DNA of 64,000 bases. It comes from Methylocystis heyeri. GTDB lineage: Bacteria; Pseudomonadota; Alphaproteobacteria; Rhizobiales; Beijerinckiaceae. The stretch is from NCBI RefSeq assembly GCF_004802635.2, contig NZ_CP046052.1, positions 992,001 through 1,056,000 of the forward strand, written 5' to 3'. The notes below the pieces were generated by a model. The model was given only the letters and a program-made list of their open reading frames with translations. It ran no database searches and had not been told where the DNA came from. Shown piece after piece: positions 9,305 to 17,305 of the stretch (within the stretch, counting starts at the first letter, position 1; every line of letters begins with the position of its first letter). The translations under genes were made by a program, and so were the position numbers.

Positions 9305-9403
9305 CGCTATCCGTTAATAACGCATATGGTTATTAACGGATAGCGTGAGTAACGCAATGTTAGTGACGAAGGATCGTTAGTAACAAAAATCGTTACTAAC
9401 GAT
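9305..9403. repeat. array of six GTTANTAAC boxes with about 16-bp period
   Basis: Copies of an 11-mer close to CGTTANTAACG begin at 9312, 9328, 9344, 9358, 9375 and 9391, giving steps of 16, 16, 14, 17 and 16 bases. Copies 3 and 4 each have one or two mismatches; the others match in nearly all positions. Because each box is itself palindromic, adjacent boxes also form long inverted repeats: 17-bp arms 9305-9321 / 9329-9345 and 12-bp arms 9373-9384 / 9392-9403, both with 7-base loops. The array sits between the divergent PilZ cluster and the homocysteine methyltransferase gene. Confidence 0.8.
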
Positions 9404-9750
9404 GAAGGGATTCCGATTTCGGAGGGGAGGGCATGCAGGTTATCCCCGCTATGCTTGCTATTCACAGAGGGTAGTTCGTAATTTGTTCATTGTTTGTCGC
9501 TGGTTCCTCACGCGCTGCTGGAGGCTCTCCCGACGCATTGGCTCGGCGACGTCATATTCCAAGCGCAGCGCCTTGGCGGCGTTGGAGTCAGGGCGGGGTC
9601 TGCTTCGCGATGGCTGATCGGAGGGGCGAGCAGGCGAGGGGGCTCATCAATTTTCCGGCCCCGTCGGGGACGGCAGCCTATCGTATTGAACCGGTATATG
9701 GCGCTCCGGGTGAGCGCAGGAGGCTGGAGCCACGATCCAGCGGGAGCCAA
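9404..9750. other. spacer upstream of the methyltransferase gene
   Basis: The long open frame that covers this stretch upstream of 9751 has an Arg/Ser/Pro-rich, non-protein-like translation, and the methyltransferase domain begins only at 9751. Small stems (for example CTGGA/TCCAG around 9724-9739) lie near the gene start, but no known riboswitch consensus was recognised. Confidence 0.4.
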
Positions 9751-10689
9751 ATGGACTTCACGGAATTTCTGGCCTTGGGGACGCCGGCGATCGCCGAAGG
9801 CGCCGTGCTCGAGCGCGTGCGGCGAGATCCAGCTCTGGCGCTCGATCCGCATATCCTCCATGGCGGGCTCATCTACGACGCCGCGGGCCACGCCCGGCTC
9901 GGTGAAATTCACCGCGACTATATGGGGCTGGCGCGGACGGCGGGCCTGCCGCTCTTGATCTTCACCGACACCTGGCGATGCTCCCGCCGCGCTGTCGAAG
10001 CCTCGCCCTTCAGCGGACGCCAGATCAACGAGGATCATGTGCGTTTCCTCGACGAATTGCGGGACTCCTTCGGCGACGGCGCCCCGATCTTCATCGGCGG
10101 TCTCCTCGGCCCTTCCGGCGACGCCTACAGGCCGGAAGAAGGCCTCACGAGGCCTGCCGCGCGTGAGTTTCATCGCTGGCAGGTCGAGGCTCTCGCAGGG
10201 GCCGGAATAGATTTTTTTCACCTCGCGACCGCGCCCAATGTGGATGAAGCGCTGGGCGTCGCGGATGCGATGGCGCAAACCCGCATCCCTTACGTCATCA
10301 GTTTCGTCATCCGGCGCTCGGGCGTCGTGCTGGATGGAACGCCGCTCGGCGAGGCGATGGATCGCATCGAGTCGGAGGCGGCCCGCGCGCCTGCCGGCTA
10401 TTCCGTAAATTGCGTGCACGCAGCCGCGCTGGAATCTGCTTTGGAGGCGGTGGCGGCTACCCATCCCAAAGCGATAGAGCGGCTTCTGGCGTTTCAGGGC
10501 AATACGGCCGATCGGGAGGTCGAAGAACTCGACGGCAGCGCGGAGCTCATCACGGAGCCGCCTGAGGTTTTCGCCAAGAATGTGAAGCGTGTTCGGGACA
10601 GGTTCGGCTTGCGCTTCGTCGGCGGATGTTGCGGCACCGACGGCGGCCACATCGAGGCTCTGGCGCGAAAACTATCCTGCGAGGGGTAG
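9751..10689 (+). CDS. homocysteine S-methyltransferase family protein
   Basis: The 312-residue TIM-barrel enzyme is of the Pfam S-methyl_trans family, which transfers a methyl group to homocysteine to make methionine (MmuM and BHMT are the best-known members). The zinc-binding signature is intact: a Cys in the VNCVH segment near residue 219 and the GGCCGTD.GHI motif close to the C-terminus. The ATG is chosen because GGGAG stands five bases before it and the homologous domain begins here. The donor (S-methylmethionine, betaine or another) cannot be read from the sequence. Confidence 0.88.
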   Translation: MDFTEFLALGTPAIAEGAVLERVRRDPALALDPHILHGGLIYDAAGHARLGEIHRDYMGLARTAGLPLLIFTDTWRCSRRAVEASPFSGRQINEDHVRFLDELRDSFGDGAPIFIGGLLGPSGDAYRPEEGLTRPAAREFHRWQVEALAGAGIDFFHLATAPNVDEALGVADAMAQTRIPYVISFVIRRSGVVLDGTPLGEAMDRIESEAARAPAGYSVNCVHAAALESALEAVAATHPKAIERLLAFQGNTADREVEELDGSAELITEPPEVFAKNVKRVRDRFGLRFVGGCCGTDGGHIEALARKLSCEG

Positions 10690-10748
10690 GGGAGCGAAGC
10701 GGCGCGCCTCGGACGAAACGCGCCCTCCGGCTGTCAAGGCACGCTCAT

Positions 10749-11603
10749 CTATTTGAGCGGCAGATAAACGTCGGTGATCAATTCATGCTCCGGCGTTTCC
10801 GACACCAGGTTGAGATAGTGGAAAAACAGCGGGAAATCCCGCAGCTCCTCGCCGCTGCCCGGCAACCATTCGCGGTAGAGATAATAGGCGGATTCGCCAA
10901 TGCGATCGTGACTGCCGAGGTGACGCGCCACGGCGCAGCGGCCGCCGGGAATTAGTTTAGTCACGACGCCCTGCGGATTGGCCGGAACATCGGCGTCCAC
11001 CTCTCCGCAGATGTCGAAGCGAAAAGCCTGTGGCTCCGTCGTGTCGGGGTTGTCGTAAATAACGCCGAAGGTTTTGCTGGCGTTTTTCGGCGACAGTCCG
11101 CTCTCCTTGCGCCACTCGATGAATATTCGCGCGGAGTCGTTAACCAGTTCCGGCGGGCCGCGATGCTGCAGCGCCGCCACCCTGGTTTGGGCGAAATCGA
11201 CGATTCTGACGTCCATGTTTCTTCTCCTCTCGGAAATCGGAAATTGATAGGTTTCGCGCCATGGCTTCCAGGCAGGGGCGCTCCTGAATTGAGAAGGCGT
11301 CTGGCCGTATTCACGCTTGAAGGCGCGCGAGAAAGACTCCGGCGTCTCGAACCCCGCCTCGAAGGCGATGTCGATGATCTTGGCGTCCGGTTCGAACACC
11401 AGCCGGCGCGAGGCTCTCCGTAACCGCAGAATCTGGACATAGCGGGAGACGCTGACGCCGACATAGGCCGAAAACTGTCGGTGGAAGTGGAACTTCGAGA
11501 AATTCGCCTCGCGACTGAGCCGTTCGACGGAAAGCTCCTCGCCGAGACACCGCTCGATATGATCGAGCACTCTGGCGAAACGCTCCCCATAGCTGTCGTT
11601 CAT
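10749..11603 (-). CDS. AraC-family regulator with GyrI-like effector domain
   Basis: The 284-residue protein has two parts. The first 100 residues form an AraC DNA-binding domain with two helix-turn-helix motifs (LSREANFSKFHFHRQFSAYVGVS and the FETPESFSRAFKREYGQTP signature region). Residues about 120-284 form a GyrI/SbmC-like small-molecule-binding domain, ending in a DVYLPLK motif. This Rob-like order is typical of multidrug or toxic-compound sensors. ATG 11603 has an ideal AGGAGG-type site just upstream. It is convergent with the methyltransferase gene and divergent from the P-loop kinase gene, which could be a target. Confidence 0.9.
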   Translation of the reverse strand: MNDSYGERFARVLDHIERCLGEELSVERLSREANFSKFHFHRQFSAYVGVSVSRYVQILRLRRASRRLVFEPDAKIIDIAFEAGFETPESFSRAFKREYGQTPSQFRSAPAWKPWRETYQFPISERRRNMDVRIVDFAQTRVAALQHRGPPELVNDSARIFIEWRKESGLSPKNASKTFGVIYDNPDTTEPQAFRFDICGEVDADVPANPQGVVTKLIPGGRCAVARHLGSHDRIGESAYYLYREWLPGSGEELRDFPLFFHYLNLVSETPEHELITDVYLPLK

Positions 11604-11770
11604 CTCTCTCCTCCTCAATCGGGTGCGAGAGTGCTCTAACGGAGGGCGGCTGTCCTGACCGGAATTGCTGTCCTTTCGCCCGGGGCCCGCGATGGCGCGA
11701 AATTCGAACGCGCCCCGATCCTAAAGATGAGTGTATTTTAATCGCGGCTTGATCGTGTGGGGGAACGGCT

Positions 11771-12277
11771 ATGACCCGTGGCGCTGTGCATTTCATTTGC
11801 GGCTCGACCGGCGCCGGAAAGACCACATACGCAGTCAAGCTCTGCGACGAGATCGGCGCCGCCCGATTTTCCATCGACGAGTGGATGTCGGCGCTGTTCT
11901 GGATGGATACGCCCCAACCTCTGGACCCGGCCTGGTCGATCGAGCGGGTGGAGCGCTGCTTTTCTCAGATGTGGCGGACGGCGGCCGACGCCGCGACCCG
12001 CGGCTTGCCGGTCGTTCTGGACTGGGGCTTCGGCAGCGCGAAACAGCGCGCGCATTATGCAGGCCTTGCCGCAGAGGCGTCGCTGACGGTCAAAATGCAT
12101 TTTCTGGATGTTTCGGCGGAGGAACGGTGGCGGCGGGTTCAACGCCGCAACGCCGGTCACGGGGATAGCCGGCAGCTGCCATTCGAAGTCACGCGCGAGA
12201 TGTTCGACTTTGTCGAGTCGATTTGGGAGGCGCCAACAGCTGCGGAACTTGCTGAATTCGGAAGCGCGACGAATTAA
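11771..12277 (+). CDS. AAA/zeta-toxin-like P-loop kinase
   Basis: The 168-residue soluble protein has a Walker A motif GSTGAGKT at residues 11-18, a DEW segment after the first strand, and a later RWRRVQRRN segment that resembles the Arg-rich LID of small-molecule kinases. Related proteins include chloramphenicol phosphotransferase-like and gluconate-kinase-like enzymes. The substrate is unknown. It stands alone and divergent from the AraC/GyrI gene, which suggests possible regulation by it. Confidence 0.75.
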   Translation: MTRGAVHFICGSTGAGKTTYAVKLCDEIGAARFSIDEWMSALFWMDTPQPLDPAWSIERVERCFSQMWRTAADAATRGLPVVLDWGFGSAKQRAHYAGLAAEASLTVKMHFLDVSAEERWRRVQRRNAGHGDSRQLPFEVTREMFDFVESIWEAPTAAELAEFGSATN

Positions 12278-12351
12278 TCCTTGTGGGCCGCGCTTTTCGA
12301 GCGCCCTTGGCCCACTCCGCCTGTCGGGCGGAGACTAGGCCAAGGCCGCTG

Positions 12352-13272
12352 CTAATCGATCGTCTTTCCAATGCGTTCCCAGCGCACGCCGGCAGGCCCT
12401 TTGGAGAACCATATCTGGCGCGCCTTGCCGACGAGATCGGCCAGCGGCACGAAGCCGAAGCTGCGGGAGTCCTTGGTCTCGTCGCGGTTGTCGCCGAGCA
12501 CGAACACCGATGCCGGCGGAATGACCCATTCGACGTCGGGCGCGCTCTTGTCCTTCATCCATTCCACGCGCCATTTGCGCTCGCCCGACTGCTCGGCGAC
12601 GACGATCCGATCACCGTCGCCGACCGCGGCGCTCGAGACGCGCTCGCCGTTAACCAAAAGCTCGCGGCCCCGGAGCGCAATATGGTCGCCCGGCAGGCCG
12701 ATCACGCGTTTGACGTAATAGAAGGTGCGGTCGTCTGGATAGACGAAGACGCCGACGTCGCCGCGCGCGACATGCTCTTTGCAAAGCGGGCAATTGTAGC
12801 GCATGTCGACCAGGAAGTAATCGCCGCCCAGCAGGGAGGGGGTCATGCTGGCGCCTGGGGTGGTGAAGGAGCGCACCAGATGCGCGTTCACGCCGCTGAC
12901 GAGGCCGAAATAAAGCGCGGCGTTGCCGAGCAGAAAGAGCAGGGCGTAGAACCCGCTGACCTGCCAATCGCGCCGCGGCGTGGGTTCTCCGAGCCTCGCC
13001 ACCCGCCAGGCGTCGACGATCGACCCGAGCCATATGCCGAGCGCGAGAAGCGTAACCAAAGCGAACAGCGGCGCCATGAGCGCGCTCGGCGCATAGAGCG
13101 TGGCGAAGACCCCGCCGACAGCGCCGCCGAGCGCGAAACCGAGAAACAGCCACAGCCCCTTGTTGAGCTCGCCGTTATAGATCTGGCCGAGACCGGGCAG
13201 GGCTGTGGAAAGCAATGCGGCGACGAGAGGCCGGCGCGGCGCAACATTTTGTGGCGAAGTCAGGTTTGTCAT
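12352..13272 (-). CDS. lepB: signal peptidase I with N-terminal membrane extension
   Basis: The enzyme cleaves Sec/Tat signal peptides on the periplasmic face. The 306-residue protein has the catalytic Ser142 in GASMTPSLL and Lys188 in YYVKRVIGLPGD. The GDNRDETKDSRSFGFV box follows. Before the catalytic domain it carries an unusual 125-residue region with four or so hydrophobic helices, beginning with LPGLGQIYNGELNKG, a TM2-domain-like motif. An NCPLC pair at 160-164, close after the catalytic serine, is also uncommon. It is the third gene of the sigma factor operon (27-base gap to the 71-residue gene). A second housekeeping lepB probably exists elsewhere in the genome. Confidence 0.92.
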   Translation of the reverse strand: MTNLTSPQNVAPRRPLVAALLSTALPGLGQIYNGELNKGLWLFLGFALGGAVGGVFATLYAPSALMAPLFALVTLLALGIWLGSIVDAWRVARLGEPTPRRDWQVSGFYALLFLLGNAALYFGLVSGVNAHLVRSFTTPGASMTPSLLGGDYFLVDMRYNCPLCKEHVARGDVGVFVYPDDRTFYYVKRVIGLPGDHIALRGRELLVNGERVSSAAVGDGDRIVVAEQSGERKWRVEWMKDKSAPDVEWVIPPASVFVLGDNRDETKDSRSFGFVPLADLVGKARQIWFSKGPAGVRWERIGKTID

Positions 13273-13299
13273 GGCTGGACTCCTATGGAAAAGGTCGCG

Positions 13300-13515
13300 T
13301 CAGCGCGCGACCGCAGCGACAAAAGCGAACAGTACGAATTCGCCCGCGAACAGCGCGCCGCCGAGGGCGCCTACCGCAAGCAGGGCGCGCTGCCACAGGG
13401 GCAGGGGCGCCGGAGCCTGGCGATAATCCAGCGCGAGGGCCGCGACCCGCGCGGCGAAACCCGGCGGCGGACGATGCGCCGCCGCGGCGAAGAATTGGTC
13501 GATGTCGTCAGCCAT
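13300..13515 (-). CDS. small membrane protein linked to the ECF sigma factor
   Basis: The 71-residue product has a soluble N-terminal half (MADDIDQFF, then Pro/Ala-rich) and one or two hydrophobic helices at residues 42-70. Its ATG overlaps the end of the sigma gene by eight bases, so it is translationally coupled. The position is that of an anti-sigma factor, but it is too short for a zinc-finger or FecR-type anti-sigma domain, so this role is only inferred. Confidence 0.65.
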   Translation of the reverse strand: MADDIDQFFAAAAHRPPPGFAARVAALALDYRQAPAPLPLWQRALLAVGALGGALFAGEFVLFAFVAAVAR

Positions 13516-14053
13516 CGTCGGTCTCCAAAATTTGTTTGAGCTTCAGCCGCGCGCGATGAAGCCGCAGTTTCGCGGCGCCCGGCGAGCAGCCCTCGAGATG
13601 CGCGATCGCCGCAAGATCAAGGCCTTCATCGTAGCTTGCGGCCAGCAGGCTGCGCTCCGTCGGCGCCAGCCTCTCGAGCGCAGCGGCGAGCCTCGCGCGC
13701 CTTTGCTTTTCTTCAAGCACGGCGTCTGGACGCGGCGCCCCACAAGGCGCTTGAAGCACTTCGTCTTCGTCGAAATTCTCGCGCCGGCGTGCCGCAGCGC
13801 CGAGATGGCCGAGCGCCAGATTCCGGGCGATCGTCAATATCCAGGTCGAGGCCGCTCCCAGCCTCGGATCGAAGCTCTTGGCGCTGCGCCACACGCGCAA
13901 GAAGGCCTCCTGCGCAATGTCTTCGCTGGTTACGGCGTCGAGGCCCATCCGGCCGAGAAAGCCGAACACGCGAGCCTGTTCCGCCTTGACCACGCGGGCG
14001 AAGGCGACGCTATCGCCTGCGGCGGCTCTGCAAAGATTTGAGGTGCTGTCCAA
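13508..14053 (-). CDS. ECF-type RNA polymerase sigma factor
   Basis: The 181-residue protein has sigma region 2 (residues about 15-85, with AEDIAQE-like SEDIAQEAFLRVWR and the STWILTIARNLAL segment) and region 4 (residues about 115-175, with LAPTERSLLAASYDEGLDLAAIAHLEG and a GAAKLRLHRAR recognition helix). It directs core polymerase to stress-type promoters. The TTG start at 14053 has GGAG seven bases upstream. It heads an operon with a coupled small membrane protein and signal peptidase I, and an ECF-like promoter stands just upstream (14076-14103), pointing to autoregulation. Confidence 0.9.
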   Translation of the reverse strand: MDSTSNLCRAAAGDSVAFARVVKAEQARVFGFLGRMGLDAVTSEDIAQEAFLRVWRSAKSFDPRLGAASTWILTIARNLALGHLGAAARRRENFDEDEVLQAPCGAPRPDAVLEEKQRRARLAAALERLAPTERSLLAASYDEGLDLAAIAHLEGCSPGAAKLRLHRARLKLKQILETDDG

Positions 14054-14075
14054 GGCGCCGCTCCAGTTCTGGGAG

Positions 14076-14103
14076 TTATACCGGCGGCCGAGGAAAAGGT
14101 TAC
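14076..14103 (-). promoter_or_regulatory. candidate ECF-type promoter of the sigma operon
   Basis: On the minus strand GTAACC (14103-14098) is followed after 16 bases by GTATAA (14081-14076). The sigma gene start lies 23 bases further on. The -35 form GTAACC with a 16-base spacer resembles promoters used by some alphaproteobacterial ECF factors. This is a pattern match only. Confidence 0.35.
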
Positions 14104-14179
14104 AGGGGCGAAGAAGGATTGTCGGGAAAGCGGCGACGAGCGCGTTGCAGCACGAGACGCAGGCGGCGTAACTTAGCTC

Positions 14180-14496
14180 ATGAACCCGAAATTAGAGCTT
14201 GGCCGGCTTCGGCAAATCGGCTGGGATGAATGGGACCCGATCGGGATACGCTCCATAGACGACCGAAGCTGGCGGGGTCCGGCGGCGGACGAATACGACG
14301 CATATCTCCTCCATGCCGCCAGCCTGTTGCTTGGGGGCGCCGAGAAAAAGCGAGCTGTCGAATATCTCGATATGATCGCTTCGGAGCATATTGGGTTAGG
14401 CAGAACCGAGGCCGGCCATCCGCCGCGGTGAGAACGGTCGAGGCGATCGCTGCATATCTCGCAGGCTTGCCAGACGGTCCGGCGGAGATGCGCTAA
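14180..14496 (+). pseudogene. frameshifted small acidic protein gene
   Basis: The first frame (14180-14431) encodes an acidic, well-composed protein with IGWDEWDPIGI, ADEYDAYLLHAA and a conserved-looking EHIGLG segment. It stops after 83 residues at a Pro/Arg run. The overlapping frame that continues to 14496 reads AAVRTVEAIAAYLAGL, a plausible C-terminal helix for the same protein. Joining the two needs a one-base shift around 14415-14430. The intact protein would be about 105 residues. This is either a real frameshift mutation or a sequencing error. Function unknown. Confidence 0.6.
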
Positions 14497-14844
14497 AAAT
14501 CGGGCAAGGCAGGTCCTTGGGACCGGATAGCGATGCGCCCGTGGCATGCCGTTGATCGCGATGAGCCGCATGGAGGCCGGGTCCATCGCTCGCCTCGGCC
14601 TTTTTGCCCAGCTCGTGAAGAATGCGAGCCGCGACGCGTCTTGCTCCAATAGGTCCAGCATAGGCTCGTAGCGCGGCGAAATACGTCGTTTGGCGACGAG
14701 TTACTGCTGGATCACGCCATATTCGCGATAATTCGAAAGGTTGAAGCCGTCCGTCGGGCTCGAAAGCCGGGCCGCCTTGGGATGAGCGCCATCTGTAAGG
14801 GGAAGTGCTCGATCAACCGGGCGGGGGCCGGATCGTCTGTCAGC

Positions 14845-14889
14845 GCAAGTCAGAAATGACGCTTTTTCCGCAAAGTTGAAATGACACTC
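14845..14889 (+). repeat. left terminal inverted repeat of the IS
   Basis: It matches the right end (17030-17073, minus strand) over about 45 bases with one single-base gap and some mismatches; the best core is TCCGCAAAGTTGA preceded by AGAAATGAC. Confidence 0.65.
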
Positions 14890-14906
14890 TTCGCCGCACC
14901 ACGAAT

Positions 14907-14975
14907 CTCCGGGGTTCGAGCCGCGCGGCGTAGCCGTTCGATAAGCGCAGACGCGCGGCTCGAACGAACCCGGAG
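14907..14975. repeat. long inverted repeat upstream of the exporter gene
   Basis: The perfect 14-bp arms GTTCGAGCCGCGCG (14914-14927) and CGCGCGGCTCGAAC (14952-14965) are extended by CTCCGGG (14907-14913) and CCCGGAG (14969-14975), leaving a three-base bulge and a 24-base loop. The right side is followed by CTTTTCC. It could act as a terminator or transcription-insulating hairpin behind the IS edge. Confidence 0.6.
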
Positions 14976-15134
14976 CTTTTCCACCGGCTTTAGCCTAACC
15001 TAAATATTCCCCAGACTCGCCGTATCCCGAACTGTGGGGGTCGACTCTTGCGCGGAAATGGCTGGTCGCGATTGAATCGATAGAGATTGTCATCTGTCTC
15101 TTGCGTCAAGCCGTTGAGTTCGCGACAAGAGAAC

Positions 15135-15866
15135 ATGACGCACGCCGCTCTCATCGTATCCCTGATCGGGGCCGTTTCGCTCCTCTACGCCACAGCAGGG
15201 CAGGCGGGTGGGACAGCCTTCGTCGCTGTTATGGCGTTCGCGTCATTCCCCGCTTCCGAAATGCGCCCGACGGCGCTGTTCCTGAATGTCGTCGCAGCCG
15301 GTTATGCAACGGCCCAACTGCTCCGGAAGGGAGCCATCGACATCAAGACGCTCGCCTTCCTCAGTGTTCCTTCGATAGTCACGGCTTTCATCGGCGGACT
15401 GCTTGTCTTGGACGCGCGAGAATATTTTACGCTAACAGGTGTGTTGCTGGTCACGGCAGGCCTCCTGATGGTCCTCAAGCGTAACGCGGAATCGGTTGAA
15501 CCGCGGGCGGTGCGGTCGCTTCCCGCCGCCCTCGCGGGGGCAGCTTCCGGCTTGCTATCGGGACTGACCGGAGTTGGGGGCGGCGTATTTCTTGCGCCGA
15601 TGCTCGTCGCTCTCGGTTGGGCGTCTGCAAAGCGCGCAGCGGCGCTTTCCCCGCCATTCATCTTGTGCAACTCGGCGGTCGGCCTGCTGGGTGTTCTCTT
15701 AGCAGGCCAGAGGCTAGGCCCCGCTGCGCCTCTTTATGCGGTCGGCGCACTTGCTGGGGCCATCCTCGGTTCGACGATCGCGCTGCGCTGGATGTCGGAA
15801 CGCGCCACCCAATACGTCCTCGCAGCCATTCTGCTTTTTGCCGGCCTGCGCCTCCTGCTCCGCTGA
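15135..15866 (+). CDS. TauE/SafE family sulfite/organosulfonate exporter
   Basis: The 243-residue integral membrane protein has about eight hydrophobic helices in two related halves. Each half contains the family's Gly-rich turn: residues near ATAGQAGGTAFVAV in the first and LTGVGGGVFLAPML in the second. Family members export sulfite, sulfoacetate or similar anions. ATG 15135 is preferred over an upstream in-frame start because the first helix begins here and AGAG precedes it. The gene lies between the two inverted IS ends and is convergent with the broken transposase. Confidence 0.88.
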   Translation: MTHAALIVSLIGAVSLLYATAGQAGGTAFVAVMAFASFPASEMRPTALFLNVVAAGYATAQLLRKGAIDIKTLAFLSVPSIVTAFIGGLLVLDAREYFTLTGVLLVTAGLLMVLKRNAESVEPRAVRSLPAALAGAASGLLSGLTGVGGGVFLAPMLVALGWASAKRAAALSPPFILCNSAVGLLGVLLAGQRLGPAAPLYAVGALAGAILGSTIALRWMSERATQYVLAAILLFAGLRLLLR

Positions 15867-15892
15867 AATAATGGGACGTGGCGTCCCTGCGC

Positions 15893-16995
15893 TCAGTTGA
15901 GCTTGAACATGTGGCGCTCCGCCTGCCCCTGACGGCGCGGCGCCTTCTTCGAGCGCCCTTCGGTCAGCACGGCTTGGCGGGCGGCGACATAGGCCAAGAC
16001 CTCGCCCAGCCGCTTGTTCTCGACAATCGCCGCCTGGTTGACCTTTTGCAGCTTGTCGAAGGTTCGGTAGGGCAGGTCACGTCCACTGTGGCGGATCGCG
16101 ATGCGACCGTCGGGATAATCGACGATCGTCACGCGCTGGCGGGCGAGGGGACGCGTAACCTCGTTCGGCTCCAGCATGAACAGAACCTTGTCATACTGAA
16201 CCGTCAGATTGTTCGTCAGCGTGCGCTCTTCTTTCCAGGCAAAGACGTCCACCAATGGAGACCCCGGCTGAATCGGGCGGTGAGCGTCTTCTTCCGAGCG
16301 CGGCGGCTTACCGAAGCGCGCGTTGTACTGCGCCAGGAAGCCCGGCAGGAATGCGTTGGCGCCGACGGCATCGGATATGCCGGCGAGGCGGAGCTCCTTC
16401 ACCAGGCGATCTTGCAGCGTCCCAAACGACCGCTCCACGCGACCCTTGGCCTGCGGGCTGTTGGCGCAGATGATATCGATGTTCAGCTCGTCGAGCGCGC
16501 GCCCAAACTGCGTCATGCCGTCGCCGCCGGCGGCCTCGCGGTTGTTGACCCGGAAGATCGCGTGCTTGTCGGAATAAAACGCAATGGGGCGACCGTGACG
16601 CTCGATGTAGGCTTGCGTTTCGCGCATATAGTCGAGGGTCGACTCCGACGGCACGAAGGCGGCGTGCTGGAGGCGGCTCGTCGCGTCGTCGATATAGGCG
16701 ATCAGCGTGACCTCGGGGCCGCAAGGGTCGGGCCGAAGTCGGGATAGCGCTCTTTGACGATCGTCATCGTCAGTTCGCGCACGGCGGCCGGGAGCTTGTT
16801 GTTGCTCGTCCGGCCTCGGCGTTTCGACGCCAGGCTGGCGGCCCCATCCGTTCGGAGGCCCTTCAACAAGCGGAAAATCTGTCGGCGCTTCAGTTCGAGC
16901 AACCGCGCCGCGTCGTCGATCCGCAGCCGACCGGCCTGCGTGTCCATCAAAACGCTGAGCCGCGAAAACTCTTTCTCGCTCATCGACACCACCAT
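15893..16995 (-). pseudogene. ISNCY-family transposase, internally deleted and frameshifted
   Basis: The N-terminal piece (16995 to about 16720) encodes a helix-turn-helix region with MSEKEFSRL, AGRLRIDDAARLLELKRRQ and SKRRGRTSNNKLP, ending in DFGPTLAA. After the junction near 16712-16722 the frame changes and reads PEVTLIAYIDDATSRL, then AFYSDKHAIFRVN, the ICANSPQAKGRVER motif and a C-terminal HMFKLN. From memory, full ISNCY relatives have about 75 more residues here, including the first catalytic Asp (QIDGSEHWWFEDR region). That Asp is therefore missing and the protein cannot catalyse transposition. GCGGCCCC at the junction may be the microhomology used. Confidence 0.85.
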
Positions 16996-17029
16996 GCCCG
17001 CCGTCTCCAGTTGAGGGACTCGCCCGGGC

Positions 17030-17073
17030 GAGCGCCATCTCAACTTTGCGGAGGGGTGTCATTTCTATATTGC
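17030..17073 (-). repeat. right terminal inverted repeat of the IS
   Basis: It is the inverted partner of 14845-14889, just upstream of the transposase start, in the position expected of an IS end. No clear target-site duplication can be seen in the bases outside either end. Confidence 0.7.
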
Positions 17074-17305
17074 GGCTACACGATGCATTCGCATAATCTA
17101 TATTATGGAACCTAAAATCACACCCCGGGCGGAAGGGGCATCGCGCCAATCGCCAAGGCTACCGGCGCAGCGGCGCCTGCGCCATCGCCGTTTGGCGGCA
17201 TGGATAACGGGAGCTTGATGGCCTGGGCGGCCTCGCCTTCAACCGAGCAGGATTTTTGGAAGCTGCCGCCTGGAATTCCAGTTTCCGGAACCGCGACCAC
17301 GGCGC

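Larger units (their letters stand above)
14497..15134. other. spacer with IS end and hairpin, no gene
   Basis: No supported gene is present. The stretch contains the left IS end (14845-14889) and a long inverted repeat (14907-14975). The part from 14500 to 14840 shows nothing recognisable. Confidence 0.5.
14845..17073. mobile_element. defective ISNCY-type insertion sequence enclosing a TauE/SafE gene
   Basis: Two related ends face each other. The left reads GCAAGTCAGAAATGAC (from 14845) and, after a few bases, TCCGCAAAGTTGA. The right, read on the minus strand from 17073, gives GCAATATAGAAATGAC then TCCGCAAAGTTGA. Between them are a broken ISNCY-family transposase (15893-16995, minus) and an intact exporter gene (15135-15866, plus), with their stops 26 bases apart. 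No end-like sequence is seen just after the transposase stop, where a normal IS would end. The layout fits an IS with a passenger gene, or two overlapping IS remnants. Confidence 0.6.

Noticed and set aside
9305-9403. CRISPR array interpretation of the 16-bp repeats
   Set aside because: The unit is far too short, has 5-base spacers, and no cas gene is in the window.
9600-9750. Possible SAM or SAH riboswitch upstream of the homocysteine methyltransferase gene
   Set aside because: Small stems exist, but no match to the SAM-II or SAH core sequences was recognised.
17118-17300. 60-residue minus-strand frame with PGGSFQKSCS, reminiscent of cyanovirin-N family proteins
   Set aside because: Only one short motif matches, there is no second Cys-containing repeat and no signal peptide; too weak to call.
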